From Eublepharis macularius (lineage: Eukaryota > Chordata > Lepidosauria > Squamata > Eublepharidae), in NCBI RefSeq assembly GCF_028583425.1, contig NC_072796.1, forward strand, positions 126,763,464 to 126,827,463: a stretch of DNA of 64,000 nucleotides, given 5' to 3'. Position 1 is the stretch's first letter; every line of letters starts with the position of its first letter. Both the position numbers and the translations under genes were made by a program. The notes under the pieces are model-generated. The model saw nothing but the letters and a program-made list of their open reading frames with translations, was not told the DNA's origin and did no database searches. Below are positions 31,416 to 42,181 of this stretch, in pieces.

Positions 31416-31964
31416 TGTCGCCTACAAATTTCAGACCTTTTTCTTCTTGAAAAAAAACATTCTAGCCCTTATGGTTGTGAAGAAAGACTTGGGCTTAAAC
31501 AACTGCAGTGTATTGACAGCTGGCACATGTGATGCAGCTTTCTGAGGGCTGTACAAGTTGAGCATTCAAATGGAGGAACTATCTCGTCGAATTGCCAACC
31601 CCAGTTTTAAAAACTCTCTGCCCATGGAAAGTTAAGAGTATCAGAGAGAAGGACAGCTGAGGAACATTCTCCCTGATATATTGGGTTTCCCAAGGAAGTA
31701 AGTGTTTTTGACAAGGATTCTGAAGGGTACAGGAGGACTAACAAGGTTGTGGATTGCACGTTTTCTGAATATGCTGGTCAGTGCTTGGACTCAAAGGTAA
31801 GTTGGGTAGGGTTTCTAGTGCCAAGGACTCAGCCTCCGCCCCCTTCTCTGATTATTACTACTTTACTTTTCATCCATACACAAGCGATCACTGCTATATT
31901 GTTCCTAACTCTAAGCTGGATCTTTCTGACTAGGGATGCATTTCAGGGTACAATACTGCAACAT
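31416..31964. other. intergenic sequence without recognised features
   Basis: Nothing recognised. Confidence 0.45.
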
Positions 31965-32570
31965 GTTGTCGAAGGCTTTCACGGCCAGAGAACAATGGTT
32001 GTTGTGGATTTTCCGGGCTGTATCGCCGTGGTCTTGGCATTGTAGCTCCTGACATTTCGCAAGCAGCTGTGACTGGCGAATGGATTTGTTATTAGAAGAG
32101 ACAGAGTCTTTACCATATGAAGTGAAGCATTAGCTAATTGTTAGCCCAAATGTAAGTGGACTTAGAGTTAATAGATATTGTTAGAATTACTAAAGTAGAT
32201 ATTTTATCCGACTGTTAGTTTAAATTTAAATATATGTGGAGCTAATATAAAGTAATAGATAATAGATTTTAAGTTTATAACAATATTTTTGAAGTGAATA
32301 GATAGGGCTTAGTTGAATAACAGAGTAAGTAAACATGAGATAAGGAGTTACAGAAAAAGGGGACAGATTGAGAATAGATTAGGCTATAGGGTTGGAAAGC
32401 TGTTGGAAGTCTTGGAAAAGGGGGGGAGGAAAAGGGTGGGGGAAAGGATAATGAGATGCTATTTGAAAGTTGTATATTAATATTCTCACCTAATAAAAAA
32501 AAATTCTAATAAGTGACTGGCATCTTCAGAGGTGTAGCACCGAAAGACAGAGATCTCTCAGTGTCAAAAC
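31965..32570 (-). mobile_element. second hammerhead-like repeat family, split by an L1 insertion
   Basis: The sequence ATGTTGTCGAAGGCTTTCAC ... GTAGCTCCTGACATTTCGC (31965-32077) continues after the insertion as ATCTTCAGAGGTGTAGCACC (32522-). On the - strand it reads CTGAAGA, stem II GCCAGT...GCTTGC, GAAA, then TGTC and AGG pairing with CCT. This has the same architecture as the other family without shared sequence. I infer another Penelope-like fragment. Confidence 0.55.
32069..32521 (+). mobile_element. L1-like 3' UTR insertion with 9-bp TSD
   Basis: The body is 32078-32512, flanked by GTGACTGGC at 32069-32077 and 32513-32521. The end TAATAAAAAAAAATTCTAATA is A-rich. AT-rich interior, no frame. 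It cuts the stem II region of the surrounding repeat. Confidence 0.75.
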
Positions 32571-32574
32571 TGAG

Positions 32575-33030
32575 ACATTCTGCAATCATTCCATTGGCTA
32601 CCCATCAGTTACCAGGCTCAATGCAAGTTATTAGCTGTCACATACAAAGCCCTCCTGGCTTCACACCTGTGGAGCCACCTCTCTCCCTGTGCTCCACCAT
32701 GGCAGCTTTGCTCATCTGAACAGGGCCTTCTGCAGGTGCCACTCTGCAAATGGGCAAAACCAACCACTGTTTGTGCCCGCACATTCTCTGTTGTGGTTCC
32801 CACCTTCTGGAATGGCCTGCCTGATGAGGTTAGGAAGTCTGCTACTCTCTTGGCTCTCTCTGACCTCCTGGAGCTTGCAAAGGCTCTTAACCTGTGGCCC
32901 GATTTGGCCTGCATTAGCAGGAGCCAGCAACCAAGGCATCTTCTTTACTGGTGCTTTACCACCAAGACCTTGGCTGCCATGACCGCCAGACCATTGGTGA
33001 GGGAGGAGGCTGAAAAATAGTTCTCAGCAC
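32575..33030 (+). repeat. L2-like LINE fragment (reverse transcriptase C-terminal part)
   Basis: Conceptual reading gives WLPI(S/T)-type sequence (ATTGGCTACCCATCAGTTAC) followed by codons resembling 'TYKALLASHL', then 'ttctggaatggcctgcctgatgag'. This is the usual order at the end of L2-type ORF2. The frames are broken. Confidence 0.5.
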
Positions 33031-33139
33031 CTGGACCAAACCTCTACCACAAGCTGAGTCTGCGAGGGAGGGTCATGTGCTCTTCAATTTGCTCCTCCCT
33101 CTTGAGTGTGTTGAGAACGGTGAGCTTAGTCTTATTAAA

Positions 33140-33905
33140 GTATTAAGAACAGGAGAAGAGCCCTACTGGTCAAGCCAGTGACCCCATCTAGTCCAGCATC
33201 CTCTTGCACACAGCGGTGAACCAGTTGCCCTGTAGGGCCAAAAAACAGGGCACAGAAGACAAGGCCATCCCTTGAATAGTTGTCTCCTAGCACTGATATC
33301 CAGATGAGTACTGCCTCTGCCTATGGAGAGTCCCTTTAGTTATTGTGACTAGTAGCCACTGATAAATCTGGAGGAAAGCCACCAATCAATCACCTTCATG
33401 ATTCAGTTTACTCTCCTTTTCAAGCCATCTATGCTCACAGCCAGGGCTCATTTCGAGGGGGAACGCACAGGAACACAGTTCTGGCAGTTCCCCAAGAGGT
33501 CACATATCAGGTGGCCCCACCCACCTGACTCTCGGCCATTTTGGGCCCATTTCGGCCTGGAGCAGCCCGATCCTGACCATTGTGGGCCCCTTTGGGGCCA
33601 TTTTCAGCCCCTTTTTGCCATTTTGGGCCCAATTTCAGCCCTGAATGGCCGGGACTGGGTCCAAAACAGCCAGGATAGGTGATGTCAGGGGGTGTGGCAT
33701 ATGCAAACCAGTTATGCTAATGACACACTTCTGGTGATGTCAAGGGGCATGGCATATGCTAATGAGTTATGCTAATGAGTTCCTCCACCTCTTTTCCTAC
33801 GAAATGACCCCTGCTCACAGCCATCATTGCGTCCACTGGCAACGAATTCTACAATTCAGCTACTCATAGGGGTAAAAAAGAAGTACTTCCTATTGTTTCA
33901 ATGTT
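33140..33905 (-). repeat. CR1/L3-like LINE 3' UTR, split by a hAT-like element
   Basis: AGAGCCCTACTGGTCAAGCC, CCATCTAGTCCAGCATCCTC, 'gactagtagccactgataaat', then after the inserted element GCGTCCACTGGCAACGAATT and 'agaagtacttcctattgtttca'. This is the reverse complement of the family seen at ~1596-1725. Confidence 0.65.
33434..33821. mobile_element. hAT-like MITE, family 2, copy 2 (with 8-bp TSD)
   Basis: The body is 33442-33813 between perfect CTCACAGC octamers. The ends are CAGGGCTCATTTCGAGGG and CGAAATGACCCCTG. Internal GGGCCC and GGCCATTTTGG units fold back. It proves that family 2 makes 8-bp duplications, as hAT elements do. Confidence 0.88.
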
Positions 33906-34255
33906 GTGCCGTTACCCTCCTCGGGTCCTACTTTGATATGGCCAAAAAGGTCTGATATAATACTTGAAGTAAAAAATGATGCTGAAGCAGACCAGAAAGA
34001 ACAGTTGTTCCCAAGCCTGCTGGCAGAGTCATCTGGAAGCCTGCATAATTCTTGCAGCTACAGAGATGCCCCCTTTTTCCCCCCTAGTGATGAAATACAG
34101 ACAATAAAATACAATCCTTCCTCGGTTTTGCTTGGCAGCAAGCATCAATCCCTTTTAGGAAGATCTGATAGTAATGTCATTTATACAAATCATACAAGGG
34201 CAGCTGCATGGTCAAACTTCCAAAATAAAAAACGACATGGTTGTGGGTTCGGGGG
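33906..34255. other. intergenic sequence without recognised features
   Basis: A frame (33906-34316) has no recognisable product. Confidence 0.45.
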
Positions 34256-34445
34256 AACCTACTCTGTAATAAAAGTTTATCAGAACTTGGAAGCTAAGCA
34301 GGCCGGCCATGGTTAGTACTTGAATAGGAGCCCAGCACTTGGATGGGAAGGCTGGAGTTGCTCAGTGGAGAGCAGCAATGGCAAACAAGCTCTGCTTGCC
34401 TCTGGCCTGGAACACCCCGTGGATGGAGTCGCCATGTGTCGGTTG
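34256..34445 (+). repeat. 5S rRNA-derived SINE, copy 4
   Basis: CAGAACTTGGAAGCTAAGCA, GCCATGGTTAGTACTTGAAT, 'gagcagcaatggcaaacaag' and 'gagtcgccatgtgtcggttg'. A partial internal repeat of the 'cttggatggga' segment is visible. Confidence 0.7.
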
Positions 34446-35265
34446 TTGTGCCTCAACAGCAAATGATTCTTAACTTAAAGGACTCTGAGCAGACTCCTTT
34501 GATTCAGGCAGAAGTAATCACTCTAAAAAGTAAATATTAATAATTTGAGCATATGGAATGGTGTTATACCGAGAGAAACTCAAATAATTGGTTCCTCTAA
34601 TTCAGAACCATCTACTTTGACAGACAGGAATCATCTGGGAACACAGAGAGATATTTCCCCCAACCCTTCTATCTGAGATCTTTTACTAGAGGTTAGAGGT
34701 ACTCCCAAGCGTTTTTCTTTTAACAATTTGATCCTGCACCAAAATGAGTTTTTAATAAACAGGCATGTAAATTGTGATTGCACAAAGTGTTTTTGCAACA
34801 AAACCCACATGCTGTTAAGGAACATGAATAGTATTTGCCAGCCCCCCCCCACACACACACACACTCCCAAAGAAAAGGAAGCAGAAAAGCATTTTCGTTT
34901 GTGCAATCTACTCGGGGGGCAAGAAAAAGGAGGGAGCTAAACAGTGCTCTCCGATTTTTAGAATTTTCTATACATCAACAAAGGAAGCTTTCATGCTGTG
35001 TGGATCGGAAAGAGCAGAGTCAGGAGATGGGTGTTCACAAGACCTTGGCTGACGTCCCTTGTGCTGCTGGCATCAACCGCTGCCTCTTTCATCGGGGCTA
35101 ATCATGCCCTGCAGCTCTGGGAACTGAGGTGCCTGTCTCAGTTCAGCCTGGGATCAGTCATGCACCCACAGGGGATGGCTGCCATTTCCTGCCATTTCCA
35201 GCAGTTTCAGCCAGCAGCAGGGGGTGGAAGTGGGGGATATGTAGATTTTTACAGTATGAGCCCTG
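34446..35265. other. intergenic sequence; C-run and (CA)n at ~34842-34864
   Basis: Only the microsatellite is recognised. Confidence 0.45.
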
Positions 35266-35448
35266 ACCTTGATAGCCCAGGAGAGCCTGACCTTGTCAGA
35301 TCTCAGAAGCTAAGCAGGGTCAGCCTTGGTTAATAATTGGATGGGAGACCTCCAATGAAGACCAGGGTTGCAGAGGCAGGCAATGGCAAACCACCTCTGG
35401 CAGTCTCTTGCTTTGAGAGACTGCCATAAGTCAGCTATGACTTGAAGG
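35266..35448 (+). repeat. 5S rRNA-derived SINE, copy 5
   Basis: CTTGTCAGATCTCAGAAGCT, AGCAGGGTCAGCCTTGGTTA, ATTGGATGGGAGACCTCCAA and the tail CCATAAGTCAGCTATGACTT. Confidence 0.85.
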
Positions 35449-35464
35449 CAGGAATTCATTTCCC

Positions 35465-35645
35465 CCTGAGGAATAGTACAATCCTAAGCAGAATCAATAC
35501 CCTTCTAAGGCCAGGGACATCGGCTGTGACTCTGTTTAGAATGGTACTGTAACAATGCAATCCGGAGAATGCTTTCCTGGGAGTGAGCCCCATTGAATAG
35601 ATCTGAGTACAATTTTGAGTAGACCTTGCTTAGGATTGCTGAGAA
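35465..35645. repeat. MITE-like repeat with GCAATCC/GGATTGC ends
   Basis: The unit begins AGTACAATCCTAAGCAGAAT and ends CTTGCTTAGGATTGCTG, inverted. The middle reads 'gggagtgagccccattgaatag'. It is related in its ends to 29140-29222 and 44605-44702 but longer. Confidence 0.5.
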
Positions 35646-35696
35646 TTTACCTGCATTGGCATTTGATTGTCTGATATATCACTTTATATGCCTCAA

Positions 35697-35902
35697 CTGA
35701 CTTGACCTGGGTAGCCCAGGTTAGTCTGATCTCTTCAGATCTCAGAAGCTAAGCAGGGTCAGCCCTGGTTAGTATTTGGATGGGAGACCAACAAGGGAGT
35801 CCAGGATCCTACGCAAAGGCAAGCAATAACCAAACACCTCTGAAGATCTCTTGCTTTTAAAACCCTACAGGGTCGCCATAAGTTGGCTGCAGCTTGACCG
35901 AT
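35697..35902 (+). repeat. 5S rRNA-derived SINE, copy 6
   Basis: GGTAGCCCAGGTTAGTCTGA, TCAGATCTCAGAAGCTAAGC, TAGTATTTGGATGGGAGACC and the tail GGGTCGCCATAAGTTGGCTG. It lies 250 bp from copy 5 in the same orientation, with a different flank. Confidence 0.85.
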
Positions 35903-36800
35903 GGGAGCCCCAACTGGTGTAGAAATCACATTTGACATGTGCCAGTTGTATGTTAAACTAAAAGGTATTTTGTAGCTTCCCCTTTAAAAAAAAAGCACGG
36001 GTGTAACTCCCACAGTATTGGTTTCAACAGAAAAGAGCTTCACATCTGGGAAGTAAAGAACTACTGTTCCTCTCTGCTTGGTCCAGAGGCTGAGAAAAAA
36101 AAAACTATAGTGATAATTCTATACTAGTATTACAATAAAAGGGCATGGGCAATGCTGCTTTGGAAAAGGACACTGCTCATTGCTGCAGGATTTGAGTCCA
36201 GTGGCACCTTAGAGACCAACTCACTCCTGAGGATGAGTCAATGCTATTTTTCTCTGTTGTCGTGCCCGCTGATGTGCTTCTTGATGCCCGTTTCCTTCTT
36301 GAGTCTTGCGGATAAAAACATATCGGGTGATCAGCTTTCATCACTGATTGGCACTTTGAACATGGAAAGTTTGACTGTTGAGCACATTAGTGGAGAAAAT
36401 CACAGCATCCCTAGTGAGCATGGAACCTGTATGGATAAAAATCATGTGAGATGGGGCTGTGGTAAGGAGGGGAAGTGGGCAGGACTGTTTATGGAACTAG
36501 TCCTCAAGAGAGGTCTACCTGGGTCCTTGTCTTTTGGTTGCCAGGCAATGTCCGTCCTTTTGAAATTGGAGTCTTCCCCTTAACTATTGATTGCCCCCAT
36601 GTCCATTTGGCTACCAAGCTGCCCCGGCCTGGTTTCAAGCAGTTCTTCAGTTTGTGCTTATAATGGTGTTTCAAGGATTATGTAACAATGGATTTCACTG
36701 AACTGTTTTATGGTTTGTAGACCATCTTCAGTTTCATATTTGGGGGAGGGGGACATCACGTAAGTAAAAGGGGTGTGTGTACGCATGTGTATAAACACAC
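35903..36800. other. intergenic sequence with a small repeat piece (~36183-36226)
   Basis: The short piece GATTTGAGTCCAGTGGCACC-TTAGAGACCAAC is an outer fragment of the hammerhead-like family. A frame at 36152-36583 is not recognised as a gene. Confidence 0.4.
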
Positions 36801-37568
36801 ACCCTAAGCAGGGCTGGCATGTTCATGGAGGCAGTGCCGGCAGCCACCTCGAGCACTGACCGGGGATGGGGACATGTGCCATGGAGCTGGTGGCAGCAGC
36901 GCTGGCGGCTGAGTGGGAGAGCTTGGAAGCTGCCCGCATGCCGCCCCAGCCACCTGCTGTGCCTGGCCCACAGCTGAGCTGCTGCAGCCTCCTAGCCCTC
37001 TCACTCAGCTGCCCCGCGCTGCTGCCGCTGCCAGTACATGCTCCCGGCTGGGTGCAGCAGCTGTGGGCCAGGCGTGGTAGGCGACTGGGGCGGTGTATGG
37101 AGCAACTGAGCGAGAGGGCTGGAAGGATGCACATGCGCCGCTCTGGCTGCCTACCACATCTGGCCCACAGCTGCTGTGCCCAGCCAGGAGTGAGTGCTAG
37201 CGGCGGCAGTGTGGGGCAACTGAGCAGACAGCCTCCCAGTCCTCCCGCTCAGTTGCCCTATGCTGCCACTGCCAGCACACAGCTGCGGGCCAGCCAGGCA
37301 CGGCAGGCAGCTGGGGCAGTATGGGGCAACTGAACAGGAGGGCTGGGAGGCCACCCACGCACCGTCCCAGCTGCCTGCTGTGCCAATGAGGCAGCCAGCT
37401 CACAGTGGCACACCCTGCATGATGACATCACATGCAGTGACATCATCATGCAGTCTGGGTGCACGCACTTCACACGCACATGGGGGCAGCAAAACCACTG
37501 AAGCTGCCCCCGGGTGCAGGTATCTGGCTTCAGGTGCCACAAACCCTGGCACCGGCCCTGACCCTAAG
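36801..37568. mobile_element. hAT-like non-autonomous element, family 3, copy 1 (8-bp TSD)
   Basis: The body is 36809-37560 (752 bp) between perfect ACCCTAAG octamers. The ends are CAGGGCTGGCATG and GGCACCGGCCCTG. The interior is GC-rich and built of inverted units such as GCCACCTGCTGTGCCTGGCC and 'gggccaggcgtggtaggcg'. The long open frames on both strands here are a by-product of base composition. Confidence 0.85.
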
Positions 37569-38196
37569 GCAGACTTCTGCAGCAACAGGGTGGGTACTTG
37601 CTTGTCTTCGCAGGGTTTCCTTGTCTCGTGCCCTCCTAGCAGCAAACACAATGTTGTGATCTTGAGAGAAAGGCACAATTGTGCAACTCTCCTCCATAGT
37701 TTAATTGTGACACATCTATACAAAGGTTTTCCCACGTTCCGGGGACTGAGCCCCTACAGTGAAAACAGAAGACAAGGGTGAAACCCTGGTATGCTCGAGT
37801 TTGAAGTAAGCACAGCCTTTAAATGTCAAAACAACATTTAAACCCATCAGAGAGCTTAAAAATACTGACAAACAGCCTGTCTGGAAAGCGTCGGCTTGGA
37901 TCTTCTTGTGCCACTCGAGTACAATCCTCCCCCCCCCCCCCCGCCCCTCCGCCTTTGAATTCCTCTCAAGCTGAGTCATTCCAGTAGTATTCTGTTGTCA
38001 GGCTTCCTTGCTACCACCCAAGCAGTGAGACAAGTTGTCACCCAAAACATGCTTGCCAGAGAGCATGAAGCTGCACACTATTGAAGGGGAGCTTGTTCCC
38101 TAGTCATTTCCACCCACTGCCAATGAAGTTTGTCAAACGGTCATGGGTTGGGGAGTGGAGGATTGGATTTTCAGGCAAGCATACGGTTGAAACTCT
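37569..38196. other. intergenic sequence; poly-C at ~37927-37943
   Basis: Nothing else is recognised. Confidence 0.45.
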
Positions 38197-38262
38197 GAGA
38201 AAATCCCCGCACTGCTGCCCCCTCATCAGGAGAAAATCCCCGCACTGCTGCCCCCTCGTCAT
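38197..38262. repeat. 33-bp direct duplication
   Basis: The unit GAGAAAATCCCCGCACTGCT plus 'gccccctcatcag' is repeated once in tandem with one or two differences. Confidence 0.8.
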
Positions 38263-38299
38263 CCATTCACAAGGCGGATGGCGCAGAGTTGTTTTCTGT

Positions 38300-38797
38300 G
38301 GCCCCAGAAGGCCAGTCCAGAACCAATGGGCTGAAATTAAATCAAAAGTGCTTTTGGCTAAACATTAGGAAGAACTTCCTGACAGTTAGAGCGGTCCCTC
38401 AGTGGGACAGGCTTCCTCGGGAGGTGGTGGTGGGCTCTCCTTCTTTGGAGATCTTTAAGCAGCGGCTAGATGGTCATCTGACAGCAATGCTGATTCTGTG
38501 AACCTGGGATACCAAATAAGTGAGACACCCGCTAGTGGATGGAAAAACACAGTCAATCCACAGATACAAAAATCAATATTCTAATACGTCAATAAATGCC
38601 ATTGGTAAATATCACAACTCTAATCATGGAGATAAATACATGTCATTAACAATGGATGTAATCATTGGCAGGCAAGCCACTCCTTTAACATTTAAATAGT
38701 CCAACAGGTGTAGTCTTCCACTCCTCTGTGTGGATAAGGTCAACTGGGACAGGTAAGTCCATGCACGTCCCTTCCAACCCTATGATTCTATGACGCT
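38300..38797 (+). repeat. CR1-type LINE 3' end, interrupted
   Basis: AGGAAGAACTTCCTGACAGT, 'gggacaggcttcctcgggaggtgg', 'ggagatctttaagcagcggct' (to ~38500), then the CR1 terminal motif GTCCCTTCCAACCCTATGAT-TCTATGA at 38768-38794. About 260 bp of unrelated AT-rich sequence lies between the two parts. A small outer piece of the hammerhead-like family follows at ~38806. Confidence 0.65.
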
Positions 38798-38850
38798 AAG
38801 ATAAAACACAAGTCCAGCAGCACCTCAAGAGACTGAGGTCACCAGCATGC

Positions 38851-39170
38851 ATGTGTGAATGATTGCTAGTGCAAATTGGGTCCTGCATTTCCTCCCTCCC
38901 CACAAACTTTCCACAGTGTGTGTGCACAAAGTTGGCGTTTGACTGTTTAAGATGCGCTGAGACTTTGGTCTTCAGCTGAGGGTTCATACCCTGGCCTGAA
39001 ATAGGGTACTGCAGTTGGTGAGGCTGTGGTGGAGATGAATGCATGTTCAAGAGGCCCATTTGCATATTGGCATACCAGTGCACTTTTCTTGCACACATGC
39101 ATACATTTTTGCCATACCCTTCTCCCTCCTTCTAGTGAATAATCGCCGCCATCCCTACCGGCAGTCCACC
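38851..39170. other. intergenic sequence without recognised features
   Basis: Nothing recognised. Antisense frames reach in from the neighbouring GC-rich element. Confidence 0.45.
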
Positions 39171-39703
39171 CAAACAGCCAGGGCCGATGCACCCATTGAG
39201 GCACGTCTGGCCCCTGCCTTGAGCGTTGAGGTGCCGAAGGGGGCACCAGGGGCAGGGGCACACGGCATGGAGCTGGCGGGGGCAGCGCTGGTAGCTGAGC
39301 GGGAGGGATGTGAAGCCGCTCGCTTGTGCGCTGCCCCAGCCGCCTGCCGTGCCTGGCCCACAGCTGCTGCAGCCTGCCAGCCCTCCCACCCCGTGCTGCT
39401 GTCGCCGCCAACACATGCCCCCGGCCAGGCGCAGCAGCTGCGGGCCAGGCACGGCAGGCGGCTGGGGCGGCGTGCGGAACAATGGAGTGTGAGGGCTGGG
39501 AGGACACAGGTGCAGCTCCCCAGCCGCCCGCTGCAGCCAACTGGGAGTGCTGGCAGCCTCCGTGTGCCGTCCCAGCCACCCACCGGCCCATGGGGCCAGC
39601 TTGCTGCATGATGACATCACACGCAGTGTTGTCATCAGGCAGTCTGGGCCGTGTAGGGGCAGCCTCGGGCACCAGCAACCCTGGCGCCACCCCTGTAAAT
39701 AGC
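39171..39703. mobile_element. hAT-like non-autonomous element, family 3, copy 2
   Basis: The body is 39179-39695 (517 bp). The ends are CAGGGCCGATGCACC and CTGGCGCCACCCCTG. The flanking octamers CAAACAGC and TAAATAGC differ by two C/T changes. The interior shares GCCGCCTGCCGTGCCTGGCC and GATGACATCACACGCAGTG with copy 1. Confidence 0.78.
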
Positions 39704-39919
39704 GTCTGCGTTGAACATTCTCTGGAACCTTTCAGACAGGAAGGTGTTTCTGAATACTGGTGCAGAGGGCAGTTCCCTTCTTAGGAGCCAACAACCACGG
39801 TCATGCTCTGAGAACAAAGCCAACAGAAACCTCATGATGAAGATCGAGAAGTTTTGAGGGTTACAGTAGCGTGAGATCAGAAATCAAAGCATAGGTGTCT
39901 TGCAATGCGTTGGTGGAAT

Positions 39920-40197
39920 ATAGAGGGGTAGCTGTGTTAGTCTGTCTGTAGCAGGAGAAAAGAGCTGGGATTCACGGAAATTGTGTTCGTCTTATAGGTG
40001 CTACTGGACTCTTGCTTTTTTCTCTTTCTCCAGACAGACTAATACAATTACCCATCTGTGTTAGTCTGTCTGTAGCAGTAGCTGTGATTTACGAAAGCTC
40101 ATACCCTAGCAAAAAAAATTGTTAGTCTTATAGATGCTACTGGGCTCTTGCTCTTTTTCTACTGCTACAAACAGTAGAATACAACTACCCATCTTGG
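39920..40197 (+). repeat. two partial hammerhead-like repeat copies in tandem
   Basis: GTAGCTGTGTTAGTCTGTCT occurs at 39929 and again near 40055. 'ttataggtgctactggactcttgct' occurs at ~39992 and, slightly changed, at ~40130. The second copy keeps TTACGAAAGCTCATACCC. Neither keeps the CUGANGA core. Confidence 0.6.
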
Positions 40198-41035
40198 AAA
40201 AAAGACGTTTGTGTTTTAAACTCCTTTTGACCACTGATTTGGAATGGCACAACTGCACCTTTGATTTGTGCTTTAGGAGAAAGAACAACAGTTGGGGTAA
40301 AAAAAATAAGGGGTTGTAGATGAGGCAGGTTGTAGTGAAAAGTGGGTCTCTCTCAGACCCAAGTCCAGTGACATTTTAAGGGCTTGGTATCATAGTACCA
40401 AAGTGGAGAGGGAACAGAGGCTGAGAATGCCTAGAGCCAGCAAGACTCGTAGCACTCCCTTCCCTGGGTCAGAGCAGACTAGTGGCACACAAGCTAGATT
40501 CCATTTGATATCTCCCAGGGCACCGGTTCAAGTCCCACTGGGGACTTGAGTCTGGAGCCTCCCATATATCCCGAGTGCAAGATGCAGGCTGCTTGGATAC
40601 TCCCTGAGGCATATTAACCAGGAAGAGGCACCATGTATAGTTTTGTGTGCGTAAGCTCCAGCGCGATAGCACACTGGTTAGTGCTATAAAAATATTAAGC
40701 TGTTGTCATAGGAGTGGTAGTGAATTACTCACTGGGAGGTCAAACAGGACAAAGCATTCTGCGCAATGACAAACTGCAACTATAAAACGATGCCGAAGCT
40801 CTGACAGGATCTACCCACAGAGCAGATTGTGGAGACTTTTTCCCCCTTTACAGGAATTGGCAGGGACTGCAGGCATTTGCCGCCTGCTTCGCATAGTCTG
40901 TGCAAATGCACACCTTGGAATGCCCTGTGAATACGCGGAAATGAAAGAGGTTTCCTTGTCGTGTAGGAAGAATGCCGGCCCGAAAGCACAGTGCAAGCCA
41001 GCGGTGGTCAGCTGCAACTGCCAGCCCACAGGCAA
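40198..41035. other. intergenic sequence without recognised features
   Basis: The segment ~40470-40700 has SINE-like wording (TCCCAGGGCACCGGTTCAAG-TCCCACT) but is too eroded to name. Confidence 0.4.
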
Positions 41036-41168
41036 AGGAGGGGTGAGGTTGGGGCATCCTCATTTGGCCTAACCTACCCAACAGGGTTGTTGTCAGGATA
41101 AACCAGGGAGAGTGAGCAGAGCTACATAAACCAGCCTCCGCTCCCGGGAAGAAAAGCAGGATAAAATA
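41036..41168 (+). repeat. tRNA-SINE 3' fragment
   Basis: GGCCTAACCTACCCAACAGG-GTTGTTGT, then 'agcagagctacataaaccag' and 'gaagaaaagcaggataaaat'. Confidence 0.5.
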
Positions 41169-41289
41169 TGTGCAGCTGTTATTGAGCTACAAAGAGGAGC
41201 TGCTGAAAAAAAGGCTTTTTGCAAAACTTATTTCTAGAGTCTTGCAGGAAATCAGCAAGCAGGCGCCCGCCCCCGCCCCCCGGGATATC

Positions 41290-41610
41290 CCTCTCGAACA
41301 TGTGCAGGCGTTTAATGTTCCAATGCTCTAACAGGGCTGATGTGCGATGAGTCATCCGGCACAAGGAGGTTCATGTGCTTCTTAAAATACACAGAGAGCA
41401 GCGGACTGCCTGCAGGCCACTGCCCTGTGGTTGATGTCTCTCTCTGAAGTCTCTGCAAATACCTACGTTTGCAGCAGGCCCGGATTCTGCAGATGGCGAC
41501 CTCAAGCCGGAAATCTGCCTCCAGGAGGGCCAGATGGTGCCGGCTGATTGCGCCACTGGAGTCGCACTCTAACTGAACACGCAGCTGAGCCACCCTGCGA
41601 ATCGCTTGCT
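41290..41610. promoter_or_regulatory. non-repetitive island upstream of TRIB1 (candidate regulatory element)
   Basis: This is one of few stretches in the intergenic region with no repeat resemblance and balanced composition. It contains an AP-1-type site TGAGTCA at 41348-41354. A - strand frame (41593-41312, MAQLRVQLECDSSGAISRHH...) has a coding-like mix but no recognised relatives. Either an old exon or a conserved enhancer is possible. This is inference only. Confidence 0.3.
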
Positions 41611-42181
41611 CTCTAAGCCTCTGTGTTAGAAAAGATGTGTGTGTGTGTGTGTAAACATGTTGTGTTTTAGCGTCTTCCTGCTGGAGACGGTGGCGCTACT
41701 CTGAGCTCCTCGAACTACCTCTAGTTCCTAGGTGCTGGCCCCGATTATCACTCTTCTGTTGGCTGAGCGCTTGATGATAACTTGATTCCGGTTGCTCTGC
41801 CGCTCGTTTTTATTCCACGTGGTTCAAGAATGCAATGCAAATGAATAATTATTTCAGTCTGTCCCGTTGCTTTCTTGTAATTATTATTATTTGCCAGGAG
41901 AGGTTGTGGTTTGAAAGCCTTCTCCAGGGCCATTTCACTTGTGGCATACTTAAAATCAGTTTGTATTTAAATCAATATGCAATGCAGATTTATTACTGAA
42001 TGTACTATCTTGTCCAGCTGCTGGAGATGAGTCAGAATCAACCCCAGGCAACCAGACAGAGAAGGTACAATCCAAAGTATAAATGCAAGAGAAACGCTGA
42101 GAATAAAAACCAGTAATTTGCTTTAATGATCAATGACTGTCAATCAGTATACATTTATTAAATTTGTATCCATTTGATCTG
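41611..42181. other. intergenic sequence; short (TG)n at ~41636-41652
   Basis: Nothing else is recognised. Confidence 0.45.

Noticed and set aside
36823..37781. Long open frames on both strands (up to 173 codons)
   Set aside because: They lie within a GC-rich hAT-like element with clear ends and target duplication. Frames exist on both strands and share no family features.
38947..39690. 247-codon - strand frame
   Set aside because: It is mostly inside the second family 3 element. The repetitive Ala/Pro/Arg-rich composition reflects base content.
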